Shown here: positions 9,828-22,141 of the stretch, piece by piece
How the letters are laid out: every line of letters starts with the position of its first letter
Position numbering within the stretch: the stretch's first letter is position 1
NCBI GenBank assembly: GCA_037178625.1
Contig: CM074149.1
Span: 868,001 to 932,000, forward strand
From: Skeletonema tropicum
Taxonomy: Eukaryota; Bacillariophyta; Thalassiosirophyceae; Thalassiosirales; Thalassiosiraceae
Reading direction: 5' to 3'
DNA: 64,000 nucleotides
The notes under the pieces: model-generated
The model's database searches: none
The model's input: only the letters and a program-made list of their open reading frames with translations
Told to the model about the DNA's origin: nothing
Program-made: the position numbers and the translations under genes

Positions 9828-10939
9828 GTTTGGAGTTAGTTTGTTTATTGGTGGTGGAGTGTGTGTGTGTGTCTTGTTGTGATGGTGATAGGCTCGGCGG
9901 TATACTACTTCTTTCGTGTGTAATGGACGAGAGTCAAGAGAGCAGAAGGCAGAAAGAGCGCACGAGATAGAGAGAGGTTGACGTGTGAGAGAGAAGAAGC
10001 TAGTAATATAATGAAACAAATTAGAAAGAAGTTGACTCTGTGCCCGATCGTTCTCTCTCCGTCCATGTGCGTGTGTGCGTTGATTCCAAACGATTCAGTG
10101 TTGTGTTTGTCAACTAACTGCAGAAAAAAGTACACACTACACGACCTCCCTCCACGCTGTACAAGCTCCCAACAGGCTATAATATAACCTACAATAATAG
10201 CCACGAGCAAATATCATCAGTAAAGTCGATATATTTTAAGACATTCGACACCAACACGATCAGCACCGTGGTGACAACAATGCAATGCGAACGCCCCCGA
10301 TCAACATTCTCTTGACACATGTCATCACCAAGAAGAACTGTTGTAATTTGTGCACTATCTTCTCTCCCCTCTTTCATTCGAACACGTAGCACATCAATAC
10401 CTGCGCCGCCAGCAACTCACCTTACTTATTATCAGTTACAATTATTTGTCTATGTCGAAAGTAGAATCTTTGATGATTGTTTCCATCAAAGTGAAAGATT
10501 TGACAGAACAAAAGTGCCGTGTGCCGTGGTTTGGATGTCAGAATCTTTGTTCAAGGTGAGAGATGCCCATCTGACACTCAGAACCGTACCTGACACACAT
10601 CTTAGGTACTTCTACTTATTAAAACATAGCCGTACCTTTGTACATCGGTACTCAACCTTTTTACATCCAATCAAGCCGAGCACCCATCTAGCTCGATAAG
10701 ACATCCATCTGTATCACCCATTTTGATAAGACACACATCTTTCAAATTTGGCGCGCTTCCACGTGTATTTTGCCACCAAACCACCATGGTTGTTCGATGT
10801 TGCCAGCTTGCCGGCCGATCACGCACCACTACACTATTCTTTCGCACTCCACAGCCCACCATTGCTTACCAATAGCACCACCAACACCCTCCCTATATAC
10901 ACCACCAGTTATATTCTATTATAAGTTCAACAACAAAAA
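9828..10939. other. Intergenic, no gene seen
   Basis: Contains (GT)n and short repetitive stretches and weak frames on both strands; nothing supportable. The last ~60 bases before 10940 should be the leader of the clpP transcript. Confidence 0.5.
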
Positions 10940-11147
10940 ATGAAATTTCTATCAACAGCCGTCCTAACAACCCTACTCCCCTTTACCACCTCTGCATTCC
11001 AACTATCCATGAACAACAACATGGCGGCACCAGGTGGACGTTCCCCCCTCTCCCATCAATACAAGAGTATCACTTCGGTACATAATTCAATGTTGAATGG
11101 AATGTGGGATTAGGATGGCTCCTCCTCCGGGTGAACCGGAACCTGAG
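10940..11147 (+). CDS. Probable 5' exon(s) of clpP encoding plastid-targeting presequence
   Basis: The ATG at 10940 follows ATTCAACAACAAAAA and begins a signal peptide (MKFLSTAVLTTLLPFTTSA-FQLS) with phenylalanine at +1, the diatom plastid signature. The frame hits TAG at 11111. A GT at 11034 (after MAAP) could be an intron donor: it leaves one extra base, matching acceptors at 12218 or 12230 in front of the ClpP frame. Separately, 11115-11147 (MAPPPGEPEPE, then GTGAGT) reads naturally into 12180 (VDPTSLKTP...), but that frame ends just inside clpP. Exon boundaries are therefore unresolved. Confidence 0.55.
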
Positions 11148-12179
11148 GTGAGTTTTATTTTGATTGTTGTGTGGAGTGTGATTTATGTGTGTGTGTGGAG
11201 GTGCGTGCGTGTGAAGAGATGTGTGTAGATGGGGAGGAAGTGTGTCTCATGCAAATATATAAACATCGTATTCACTCGAGAGAGAGAGGGAGAGAGAGTG
11301 GACCCATGAAAATAAAGAAGAGTGTCTTGGTAAAGTTTGAATGCGAGGGCAATCCAATCGGAACGGGGGGGGGGCGGGTTGGAAGCACAGGTGGAAAGGA
11401 GTAGTTGTCAATATATAATTGATATGATTTCGAGAGGGCTATATACGTTTACAGTGACACATATATATAGAGAGAGAGAGGCCGATGGATGAGGACGAAG
11501 GAGTCAAAACAGAGGTGGAGGTTGTACGATTTGCCCATGTTGGGAGGGGATGGCCAACGATGCCCTCAATTTGACAAGTCAGGGTGTGTATTGGGGAATG
11601 GTGTAATGGCACTTCTTTACATCTTCTTTTACGACACTGGGTACACGAAAGAGCAGAGAGCAAGGAGTCTGTGCAAAGATGTATATATAGGAAAATGGAA
11701 AGAATTGGGAGTGTGGTGATGTGTATATATCAATTCAAGCATTCTGGAGTGTGATCTACTCGTTTGTGGTGCAGTCGTGTCTCTCTCTCTCTCTCTCTCT
11801 CGAGCTTGGTTGCGTTTATGGATGGAATGTTGAGGTTGAGGTTGGACACAACTGTCTCTATCTTCACGGCTTGCCATCTTGCCACTTCATTGGAAAAGAG
11901 TGCATTGAATGCCTGTTTGATTATCAGCGCAACCTACACATACACACTCAACGAGGAGTCGAATCGTGTTCTTTGCTCATGTTATACATCTTTATTCGTT
12001 GCACTAACTCTCTCTCTCAACACAATTCAATTTTCCTTCCTTCTTCCCTTTTTAAACTCATCTTCCAATACTGATTGAATCACTGAAATATTATGTTCAC
12101 ACAACAACAACAACAACAACAACACCCAAATCAACGAACAACGATCAAACTTACATTCCTCTCTCTCTCTCTCATCCAG
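11148..12179 (+). other. Candidate clpP intron, about 1 kb
   Basis: Bounded by a consensus GTGAGT donor and a pyrimidine-rich CTCTCTCTCTCATCCAG acceptor. It holds (GA)n, (CT)n and (CAA)n microsatellites and no supportable gene. It is long compared with the other introns in this window. Confidence 0.5.
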
Positions 12180-12235
12180 GTTGATCCCACGTCGCTAAAA
12201 ACCCCGACGAACAACCAGCCCGTGGCCCAGTCCGC

Positions 12236-12832
12236 ATGCCCGTAGTCGACGACGGCACCTCCCAAAAAGATGTCATCTCCCGCCTCCTCCAAGACCGCAT
12301 CATCCTCCTCGGTCAGGGCGTCGACGATGAAATCGCCAATGTCCTATGCGCCCAACTCCTCTACCTTGCCAACGAGGACCCCACCAAGGACATTACACTC
12401 TACATCAACTCACCCGGTGGAAGTGTTAGTGCCGGTATGGCAATTTATGATACCATGCAATATGTCCCCTGTGACGTATCCACGGTATGCTTCGGGATGG
12501 CAGCCTCCATGGGTGCCTTCCTCCTTGGTGCCGGCGCACCCGGCAAACGACGTGCCCTTCCCAATGCACGAATCATGATCCATCAACCTCTCGGAGGAGC
12601 CCAAGGCCAAGCTGCCGATATTGAAATTCAAGCCAAGGAAATTTTGTTCATTCGGGAGGTGTTGAATACGTATATTGCCGAGTATTGTGATCAGCCGAAG
12701 GATAAGATTGAGGCCGATTGTGATCGTGATTTTTTCATGACTGCGGAGGAGGCGGTGGATTATGGGATTATTGATGAGATGATTACTACCAAGACTAGTC
12801 ATATTACCAAGCCTCCTATGCCTATTCTTTAA
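12236..12832 (+). CDS. clpP: ATP-dependent Clp protease proteolytic subunit (ClpP), nuclear-encoded, probably plastid
   Basis: 198 residues from the ATG shown, matching the ClpP core over its whole length. The serine protease triad is visible: Ser in [10 protein letters not shown], His in ARIMIHQP, and Asp in the [11 protein letters not shown] region; INSPGG, the oxyanion glycine motif, is also present. ClpP forms a barrel that degrades proteins fed by a Clp ATPase. The product starts [12 protein letters not shown], as ClpP does after presequence removal, so this ATG is probably internal to a longer spliced message whose leader is encoded at 10940. The frame is closed upstream by TGA at 12182. 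Plastid location is inferred from that leader; a mitochondrial ClpP is the alternative. Confidence 0.88.
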   Translation: MPVVDDGTSQKDVISRLLQDRIILLGQGVDDEIANVLCAQLLYLANEDPTKDITLYINSPGGSVSAGMAIYDTMQYVPCDVSTVCFGMAASMGAFLLGAGAPGKRRALPNARIMIHQPLGGAQGQAADIEIQAKEILFIREVLNTYIAEYCDQPKDKIEADCDRDFFMTAEEAVDYGIIDEMITTKTSHITKPPMPIL

Positions 12833-13394
12833 GAAGATGGAGTGGGGGAGTTTGGTGAATATGTGAACACATGACCATTTTAGTGGAAAATGGATGATGG
12901 ATACTTGGTTGTGTAGTTGGGAATAGCGATATAGATACTTATAGCAATGTCAAATTCTTCGTCAAGTTTTTGTTGTGTGGAGCATTGTTATGAATTGTTA
13001 ACAAAGGTGGACGACCTAAAAGTAGTAGCAGTGTTCTTGACAGGGTGCTCACGTCGTCTATGTATCCCTTGAGAGTAGTGAGTGAGTGAGTTCTTTAGCT
13101 TTACCACACTCAGATCTATGATTTATTTCAAAATGATAGATTGGGTTTAACGCTCGCCGTCGAACTATAAAAGGTGTTGTTTGTTGTTTCACAAAAGGCT
13201 TTTCCATGGAGAGGCTTAATCATTGAAGTAGGATTTAGTATGGTAGTAGTTGAGACTACGTCTTGCACTTATTTGATTCCAAAGAGGATGATTATGCCGA
13301 ATCGATAGAGATCGATGACGCCAATATTCCTCATTGGCTGTCTCAAGAAGTCTAAAATACTAGTTATCTCTCTAGAGCGATAAGAGCACCAAAT
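12833..13394. other. Downstream of clpP to MULE border, no gene seen
   Basis: 3' untranslated and intergenic sequence. No match to the sequence on the far side of the MULE. Confidence 0.5.
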
Positions 13395-13555
13395 GACCCT
13401 GATAATATATAGTACTTTACGGTCCGTCCATCACCACAACTATTCCCCTCCGATCGATGTGTAGTGTGGTGGAAAGACAGGCATCTCAATGAAAAAAGCA
13501 ACCGCCATCACCACCGCACGCACGCACCGTTCAAAGTCAAACTGCAGGTGCGTCG
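13395..13555 (+). repeat. MULE left terminal inverted repeat
   Basis: Pairs with 19310-19471 in inverse orientation. Shared landmarks are TTACGGTCCGTCCATCACC, GTGTAGTGTGGTGGAAAGAC and CTGCAGGTGCGTCGACC. Indels sit mostly in the CCACCG tract near the inner end. Confidence 0.88.
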
Positions 13556-15759
13556 ACCATGTCGCGACGCCACACAACATAATTGCTGCTTTCATCAAAC
13601 AGCAACCAGTATGAAGCAAGGTCAACACCTCCTCTATTCATCACAAACACAATCAACATATGCCGCCCGTAGCGTAGGAAAATTCGGGTAAATAACAATG
13701 TTATGTGTCTATTTCATTTACCATCCAAAAAAGTCGTTACTCATCGAATCCGGAAACAATCCCGCACACACAGGAACCTCTTCTAGACGGTGGCATTTCG
13801 GTTGTTTATCAGCGCTCTGGCTGCAAAGGTCGCTATTATTGGTTAGCATCTCAGATATCACGATCCAAACTGCAACACCGCACCCTTCCAAACCCATCTC
13901 GCCGCAACTTCCAGCCATCACAACCATGCTATGCGCCTTCCAGCCATCACAACCATGCTATGCAGCCGCTACAATTCCTTCTTCACCAGCCTCCCCCCCC
14001 AACAATTTTACAGCAATCACGCCTTCGATGATGTCGGTCCATCCTATTGTACGAAGTTTGAGCAAGAATCCGGGGGAAAAGGTAATATAAAAAAAAACTG
14101 ATACATTTTTTTCTTTATTTTCCACATCAACTCACACCACTGTCATTTATTGCTCTTTCTCACCATACTTTCATTTCTTCTAATAGCTATTTATCATAAT
14201 CTTATGAACCTATCACCAACGTTGCTGATGCAGAGCGATTTGCTGGAAATCTGGAGAAATTATCTTTTTTCTATTTCGATGAAATAGATAGCCACCGTAC
14301 TACTTCAATTTTGTCTCTACACTAGCCTATGTATATGAACGCCCTATCAATGGCGATGTTCGCTAAGGCCAAGTTATGGACGGAAGACTGTCTGCTCTCG
14401 ATAGGAAGTCAAGTTTGCTCGTTGCAATATTTTCATGATCTTGGTCGTCAATTGAAGGTGGTGATCTATGCTCATTTTCATCGTAATGGGTGGGAACCTT
14501 GTGGAAAGCTATAGCTACATCCATGTTTGGTTGCTCTTCATTCCTATGATGATTGTGTGTGTTGCACATCACTGCAATGGACGGAAGAATTTTCTACAAT
14601 ATACTCCACCTGCTTCCCTAGGATGAAGTTGACGGTTCCTTTAACAGCTTTATGCTTCAATTCAATTAACATCGGGTGGCTCAGTGTTCTGTTCCGTGCA
14701 AGGATGTTTGTTAAGGTCAAGCAACAATTGACGGAAGACTGTCTGCTCATGTAAGTGGAGTTGTTGTACCCCTTGCCCTACTTTAAACCTTTAAAGGTGA
14801 GTCCATTCCATGTAAACATATGACGATATTCTCAGAGTCAACCCTAAACTTTATTTTTACCACATTTATTTCATTTCATAGAACTAGCCTTCAGAATCAT
14901 GATTCCAGATGGAATCACCCTCTGTTTTCAGGTCTGTGACCTCCCTTCTTGATTCCATTCAGAATCATGATTCCGATCACAGTTCCTGTGTTGTGCCTCT
15001 AAAGAGAGGTGTATATATTTGCCAACCCAATTTGTTACATGGATTTATGCGCTATATACAGGTGCGGTCGAGAGGCCAGTGCCCATCACAGTTCCTGTGT
15101 TGTGCCTCTAAAGAGAGGTGTATATATTTGCCACTACCGATCCTATAATTTCCTTCTTTCCAATTGAAATAATGTTATAATAAAGTTGCGGTGTTGGATA
15201 ATTATGTGCGTGTTTGTGTCAAAGACTGTGCATCAGGTAAATTCATTCATTTGTTATTATTGTTAATTTTATTATTGTTATTATATCACTAATAATATAT
15301 CTTTCTTTATCTCCTACAGTATTAGTTGATTGATTGGGATGATACCAAATTTGCATGGCATCCACCTCGGCTGGATTGGAATTACGCCAAGCGGGATTGT
15401 GACCGCGCCGTCCGCCTTAGGCACCGGCATGAAGTCATGGAATGCATTCATTTTAGGACGCCCTTTTGCTTCTGCAATGAAACCAGCCTTAATGGGCAAC
15501 TCTGAGCTGTTGTCAACAATCCCCGAAGGCACAAGAAGCTCTCTTTTGCCGCCCTATTCAGCCTCTTGCTTCTATGGTCATGCTGCTATCTTCCCCAGCT
15601 TGGCATAACCAGGAGTGCTTGCTTCCAACCAAAGTGATGGGGTTGCACTGGACCTGCGCTACCATCATCGTCATCGATGGGACTCTGAGGAAGACAAGCA
15701 GATACGTGCGGAGAAAGCGACAGAGACACAACATATAATATTGATGATAAAGTGTAACA
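13556..15759. other. MULE interior, non-coding side
   Basis: No transposase-like frame. It includes a pair of 49-bp direct repeats (14976-15024 and 15085-15133) and two copies of GACGGAAGACTGTCTGCTC about 350 bp apart. Why the element carries 2 kb of non-coding sequence is unclear; captured host DNA is possible. Confidence 0.55.
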
Positions 15760-18700
15760 TTACATTGGATTATTTTTGGTGTTATACACTCGAGCAGACC
15801 CATTGTACCTCCCAGTTACAATGGGTACTGTTTTACCGTTCCTCTCAGCATTTGACATCTTCTCACTATCTAGCTTTCTTCCTTTTTGAGCAATAATTTT
15901 GAGAGCTTCAGATAGCTCTTTACTAAGCTGTGGATGATTCTCGCAAGTATTGCAGGCATCATTCCATTGAGCCCCAAGTGCACTTCTCAAACTTACGCCC
16001 GGTGGTAAGGAACCGTCAGGTCGAAACTGGTAGTCTTCAAGTGACATAGAAAAGATCTGTGGATCGGGACTTGCATCTTGCGATAGAAGCATATCCCTCT
16101 CCATTTCAGTCTGGGTCGTGTAACAGGAGACAATGCATCCATCTAAAGTACCACCTAAAGCCTGAGAGATATCCTCAACGTTGTAGTTCTTCAGACGATG
16201 CACTGCACCAAGATCGTTGGAACGACCTTCAATGGACATGCATTTATCGTTGAGCAAGTCCAAACATAATTTCGGTCCCTTGACATCATTATGACGAGCA
16301 TTGTGAAACAGCTGCGTGAGTTCACCATGACCCGGGAATTGATACGCAAAGTAATGATACTGGCTCCTCCAGCGCACAGACACATCTGTGTGGAGAAATC
16401 CATCCCAATCTGAATCCACAGCATCAAAAACTTTTGCCATGTGAGGGCATGGGATTCCAACTTGTTGGAAATAACAACACGAACATGAGCAGAATCCATC
16501 ATCATCTACAAACACTCTCCTAGTTCTATGAAAACGAGGAATTGGGCATTTCTCTTCAGAGACTGATGGGTCAGCAGTGTACGGCTCAACACAAGCACTG
16601 CAATAGACTTCAAACTCTTGCTTCCCTACTCGCTTCACTGTGTAGAGGTCTTGTCTGGACATGATGGAATGCACGAGTCCTTCTGCAAAAGGTGTCAGAT
16701 AGGGAGCAGTAGGGAAGTTAGACCATTTCTTGTTGGAGTTCTTAACATTACGATATGCCTCTTCATTTAATGCTGCAGTCTTCATCTTTGATTGCATGAT
16801 GAGGGCCTTAGCATTTTTTGACATGGATGCACTAGCTTTCAATGGAATGGAATGATTCTTCATACCTAAGTTTGTGCCTCTTGTTGGGCATTAAAAGTTC
16901 ATAAACAGATGGTGAGTAATGGTGCACAGAGTTGTTGTGTACATGAAAAGCATAAAAAAGGCATGGATACACTTACTCGTGAGCATTTGAGCAGTACGTA
17001 TGAAGAGTTCTTTTCTGCATTCGTAAATCAAAACGGAACAGCTTTTCGCTTGTAATCACTTTCCGCACCCAATCTTTTACTGTCTTGAGCAGTTCTGGCC
17101 GGCCACCTGCTGATTGGAGTGCTGCCTCACTAGACATATATCGAAATAGGAGCTCTTTCGAGATCAGATACTCATCCTCTGATTCGCAATATCCAGCACG
17201 TGCCCAAGAGTACAACCAATTCTTCACATGACTTTTAAAGTATTCCCATTTTTCTGCATTCTCTTTTCCTGCTGCATTCTTTCCAGGGCAATCTCTATCG
17301 CATCCCTGTTTGATGAGGTGCCAGGCACAGGTACCGTCAAATGCTGGGGATCTGCATCCTTCATGAGAAGCTCAGTGTAAGCAAAGTAGGGAGTCAAGCC
17401 AATTGATTTGATACCATATTTGAATACCCAGCGGAAAGAGAATCTCTTTTGGTTCGGTATCCAAGCTTTTAGAAACACCACTTGATTGTTAGTGGCACTC
17501 TTACAGGAAAATGTTAGGAGATGAAATTTCTTATCATTCGAGTGAGACGTTACATCTACAGAAACAGTTTCTGGATACATTTTGAAATATCGAAGCATTT
17601 CTGATGTAAATAAGTGTGTAACGAGGATGTGCAAAGTTAGTTAGAAACGAAACAAGTCCATGAAACGTCCAAGTTAGGAAGTGATCAGTGCCCACTTACC
17701 TTTCTCTGCCCACATAATAGATACGAACACATTCTGACTGGAATCAATCTTGCGTTCATTTCTATCATCTCGAACCATTTCAACAACTTCTGCCATGTTG
17801 GGATCAGCAGTGAGATCTGTCACAGTGGGAGATTCGTCTTCTACCAGGAAGCATTCACTAACTAGTCTGCAACCATCTTTCTCTTTGGAACCAATATCCC
17901 AAAAGACTGCATAGGCAATGTCTTTGTTTGCCTTGAAATCGTTAAGGACCCTGTCGATATCGCTGGAGAAAGTATCCCCATCCTGGGATACTTCCCGAAA
18001 GAGATAAGCAAACTTTCCTCTATTGATCAGAAATCCAGTCTTCTTGAAAAAATACGCTTTGCAGATCCCTTCACCTGCTTGAGTATCATGTACGTTCTTC
18101 AATTCCTTCAAATCTTCCTTTTCCAAGTGTCGCAAAGGAACTCCGACATCAGTGAAGTTGTATTTCACATGACGACAATGATAGCAGTGGCCAGCGCATC
18201 GTAAAAGGGTAACATAATATCCCAGACTGTCACACCTCACTGTAAACTTAAAGCCGCATTTTCCATTCGATATATCCTGGGTAGATCTTCTTCTAGGACC
18301 ACTTCTTCCATTGATGCGCTCCCCCCTCTCTCCGTCATTGACAAGAATGGTTTTACGGTATTCCTCTTCAACACGCTTCCCCAGTTTGCTCTTGCTATTT
18401 GCATCATTCAACGAGTAACAAGAAAACATTCGTCCTTTACCGTCTGAGCTGCTACCACTGCAGAAAACTGGGGATAGAGTAGCCCGTGATTGCCGTATAA
18501 TGTAGCTCTTCAGGGCAAGCCATACCTTATCCTTGGAATGGAATGCCATATCAAGATTCGTGGGGGGAGGAAACTCACTTGTACAAAAGTTCAACCTACT
18601 GTAACGAGTTTTCTGACCATTCAAGTATTCACAGATATCACGCTCTGAGGGAGCCTCACTTGCCTTAGCTGCACCATCAAGACTGGTCATAGGCACACAT

Positions 18701-19062
18701 TGAAGAACAATGATTCCCTTCCAATCCTTTTCCGTGAGAAGATGCAATTCACTGTCCAACAAATCTTGATGAATTTCAGCAGGTGTCTTCTTGGATGGTG
18801 CACTTTTGTCTTCACTACTATTGTTGATGACTGGAGGAAAAGATGGCCGGGGAGGCGGGGGAGGCACTGTCCTATTAGAGCGGCGTGTGGGAGAAGACAT
18901 CTCATCAAATGCAGTACTTAACATTGCAACCTCTTCATCTTCCTCATTTGATGTATCAGAAGCATCGTCCATATGATGAATCCAATCGTCACTGCTGTCA
19001 CCATCATCATCATTCCCAAGTATCACTGCCATGTCATCCTTGGGCGTCTTGGGGGAATCCAT
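15760..19062 (-). pseudogene. MULE transposase with SWIM zinc finger (one apparent frameshift)
   Basis: Exons inferred from GT-AG sites: 19062-17700, 17600 to about 16977, and 16879-15760. Exon 1 encodes an acidic N-terminus and a CGFKFTVR...HCYHC zinc-binding region. Exon 2 opens with EMLRYFKMYPETVSVDVTSH, matching the start of the MULE transposase core with the first catalytic Asp. Exon 4 carries CSCSCCYFQQVGIPCPHMAKV, a SWIM finger (CxCxnCxH). Start taken at MDSPKTPKDD, not the ATG 34 codons earlier. Near 17262 the frame shifts by one base between QQEKRMQ and EKWEYFKSH, so the protein is broken unless this is an assembly error. It would cut and move the element in which it lies. Confidence 0.75.
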
Positions 19063-19309
19063 AATATGACAGACAAGATACAATTCGTAGGAAGTAAAAG
19101 TGTTGGTGTTGACTAACCCCTGTACATAAAATGAGTAATAAATCTTGTACTTAGTTACATTCAAAATACGATAATATGAAAAAATATAACCAGTAATAGC
19201 TCACCTAAATTGATTGTTATGGGAACTGCGGTGCGGAGTTATTTGGGACATCGACGCACCATGGTCGACGCACAAGTTGCTTTGTTGAACGGTGCCTACC
19301 TACGGTGGT

Positions 19310-19471
19310 GGCGGTGGTCGACGCACCTGCAGTTGCTTTCGAACGGTGCCTGCGGTGGTGGCGGTTGCTTTTTTCATTGAGATGCCTGTCTTTCCACCAC
19401 ACTACACATCGATCGGAGGGGAATAGTTGTGGTGATGGACGGACCGTAAAGTACTATATATTATCAGGGTC
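19310..19471 (-). repeat. MULE right terminal inverted repeat
   Basis: Inverse copy of 13395-13555. It is followed inward by extra copies of a GCACCGTTC...GCGTCGACC unit, so the right end is longer. Confidence 0.88.
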
Positions 19472-20932
19472 TTTTTGCCTTCGGTCAGGCGAGTCTGTGC
19501 GAGACCTAGCCCTGGGCGGCATTTTCGACACTAGCGGTGGTGCCTTTGGAGAGACGAGTGTCTCCAATTCCAATTGTCTTGTCTGTTCTTGTTGTTGAAC
19601 TGGAACCATTCCATCAGACTTTTGTCGAGGTCGAGGGCTGCAGCCATATGCGCCGAGGAAACAGCAGACTGCAATTCCAATTGAGTCGCAACCGAGGTTG
19701 GAGCTGGTCTTAGTGCCATCTCACGTGTCATGTTATTTTCCACATGATACAATGATTTTAGCACCTTTAGAGAATTTTGAAAGTAGTCTTCGCTTGTCAT
19801 TTCCTTTCCTGCCTTGGCATTCATTTGAATTGGTGGTGGTCGGAGGGGACTCTTACCATTACCATTACTCTCTTCCTCACTTACATCGTTCCGGATTTGG
19901 GCTTGGCCCTCTCTGAGTGCTTGGCTTGTCTTTTCCGTCGCCTTTTTATCTCCAATGTCTGTGTAGATTCCAGTTTTTTCATCCAGTACTAAAAATCTGC
20001 CACCTAGCTTACGTATTGCATTGACAATTCCCTGAAATATTGTGTATAAAATAGGGATAGAAAGAGGAAGCCATGTCAGTCGAATGTAAAAGTAAATGTG
20101 AATAGTAATGTATAGAAGTAGAAGTCGCTGCTGCCTGCTGCCCCAGCAAAAGCCAAAGAGATGGTCCAAACTAGGCTAGACTAGGATCATGACATAAGTA
20201 GGATGCGAGAGAAATAGAAATAGAAGGTAATACGTACCTTGGATATCTTGATTTTATCTTTTCGTGGACACCGGGCATACAATCCCTGAAATGAGGCACA
20301 GAAAGTGGAAGTGGAAGAGGAAGTGGAAGTGGAAGAGGAGGAGAGGTGATGTGAGAAATATTTGGGCTTGACTCTCGGTGATTCGTCTCCATCATTCGAT
20401 TCATTTCATCTCATCATTCTCTGTCATACTCATGTGAAATGTCGATGCATATCATAATATAAGCAAGACGAGGATAGACGATAGACAAACGCAAACAATG
20501 AGCTTGTCGTGCGTGCAGCATCACCATCACAGGTCATGACTCCATATACAGTCATGTACATATATAGTCAAACTAAAACTTGTATCAATCACACTACCAC
20601 TATGAATCCATATCTATGTTGAAGACGACGCTGGTCGATATCAATATCACGAAAACGAAAAATAAAAGTGCACAATCCGCTTGCCGCTTGTGGTCTTTAT
20701 CCTTATTGTCAAGAATATTCTTTGTCTTTGACTGGTGACTTACCTTGTTGACAAACACGAGGGTTCGATACTTAACGTTTCCAGAATGAGACTGAACTTT
20801 CTGCCCGCGGCCATTGAGAACGTCAAGTGGTGTACACGTGGTGATGGTGATGATGATGGAGGTATCCTTGGTATCAGTATCATCGGAACAAGCATTATCA
20901 TTATCATTATCATTATTCTTTTTCTTATTCAT
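19472..20932 (-). pseudogene. DUF6824 gene, copy 1, truncated at MULE border
   Basis: Near-identical to 25803-27255. Exons: 20932-20744 (NGRGQKVQSHSGNVKYRT), 20285-20238 (48 nt, GLYARCPRKDKIKISK) and from 20031 (GIVNAIRKLGGRFLVLDEK). Together they form the DUF6824 domain, common in diatoms and of unproved role (DNA binding has been suggested). Two extra T at about 19620 shift the frame after DLDKS, and the last ~390 bp present in copy 2 are missing because similarity ends at the MULE terminus. In this copy an upstream ATG at 21073 is in frame through a (ACG/ACA) repeat. Confidence 0.8.
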
Positions 20933-20999
20933 TGTATTTGTATTGGTATTGTCGTTGGTCGTTGGTCGTTGGTCGTTGGTCGTTGGTCGTTGGTCGTTG

Positions 21000-21038
<39 letters not shown>

Positions 21039-21340
21039 ATGGTGCTTGTAAATTGCCAAGTCTGATCATCCACATTACTTAGCTGTTGGCCACACTTTGC
21101 TTGGCCTTGGCTTGCTTTTGCTTTTGCTGCTTGGTTAGCAAGAACAAGAAGCTATGAACGTACATAGATTTTGATTGATTGCTTGCTTCTCTACCAATGC
21201 ACAGGTACCAGTACCAGATTGAAAATGAAAAGTTCCACGTCAACCAAGTATCTTCCGAGCACCTTCCGAGCACCTTGCTTCTCTACCAAAGTTTCAATTT
21301 GTTCGGGACCCCTACTTGAACTTACGTCGAGCAGACGCAC
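19474..21340. repeat. Segmental duplication, partner of about 25806-27640
   Basis: About 1.87 kb, direct orientation, offset about 6.3 kb, near-identical except for microsatellite lengths (for example the GTCGTTG array) and a few indels. One end is the MULE border; the other lies just after ACTTACGTCGAGCA. Confidence 0.9.
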
Positions 21341-22141
21341 ACATGAAACGCTAGCTCATATGTACTTATCAAGTGCGAGCACTGGACCTCGGTTCTTGTT
21401 CGTCTGCATTGCACTCAAAGCTCAAAGGATACTAAAGGTTACGTCATTCCCCGGGAGACCCGGAAGACAAGAACGCAACATCAAAAAGAGTAACTTCTTC
21501 GTTGGGGTGCCAAAACTGTGTGGGTTAAATACCAGATGCGAACCCACACTCCCAGAAACACTGCGACTCTAAGAGCCAGTTGGTCAAAGGGTGGGGAGTG
21601 GGCCGCTTAACTAGAACTACTAATGACTAACCGCACACGAAGATACGATGAGTGCAATGGTTGCTGTAATAGTTGATGAAAAACGGAATGGTCATGATCA
21701 TCGACTTCACCAACAACCGAAAACAGAAAAACAGACAGCAAGAAAACTCCCATTGCTGTAGTGGGCTGTACCCTCTAGAGAGTCAGCTAGGGTAATGGAA
21801 TTTCATACAGGTGAAATTTCACAACTGCAACTTTCAAGAAACTTTCAGGGTGCAATTTGTCACAATTTTGGCCAAAAATGAAATTTCACAAAAGTTTCAG
21901 CCATCAGGCATCAACCACTTCCACTTTCATGATGACGATGATGATCGTACCAACTCATGGTAGAACTATCCTCTCCCAAAGGTGGAGAATAACTACTTGA
22001 TGAGCATCACTTGATGTGTTTCCTCTGAGATCCAAAGTCTCGTGTCTGGAGGGAGGTATTCCACCTGCAGACTAATAATGCTGCACTTGTGAGAAAGATG
22101 GTCGAGTGGTATGTGCCCTTGGATGATGAGGTTCTGATGAG
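21341..22141. other. Intergenic, no gene seen
   Basis: Low-complexity and unique sequence. From about 22060 the + strand starts to show transposase-like fragments in shifted frames leading into the relic at 22142. Confidence 0.5.

Larger units (their letters stand above)
13395..19471 (-). mobile_element. Mutator-like (MULE) DNA transposon, 6.1 kb
   Basis: The two ends are long inverted repeats beginning GACCCTGATAATATATAGTA (13395 inward; 19471 inward on the other strand), similar for about 160 bp. Between them lies one multi-exon gene on the minus strand with a MULE-like transposase and SWIM zinc finger. MULEs usually make 8-11 bp target duplications, but the flanks (CACCAAAT left, TTTTTGCCT right) do not match. 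The right border falls exactly where a duplicated DUF6824 gene is cut, so one side has probably been rearranged since insertion. Confidence 0.82.

Noticed and set aside
21500..21600. Possible tRNA on the minus strand around GGGTTCGCATC
   Set aside because: T-arm and acceptor stems do not pair; no full cloverleaf.
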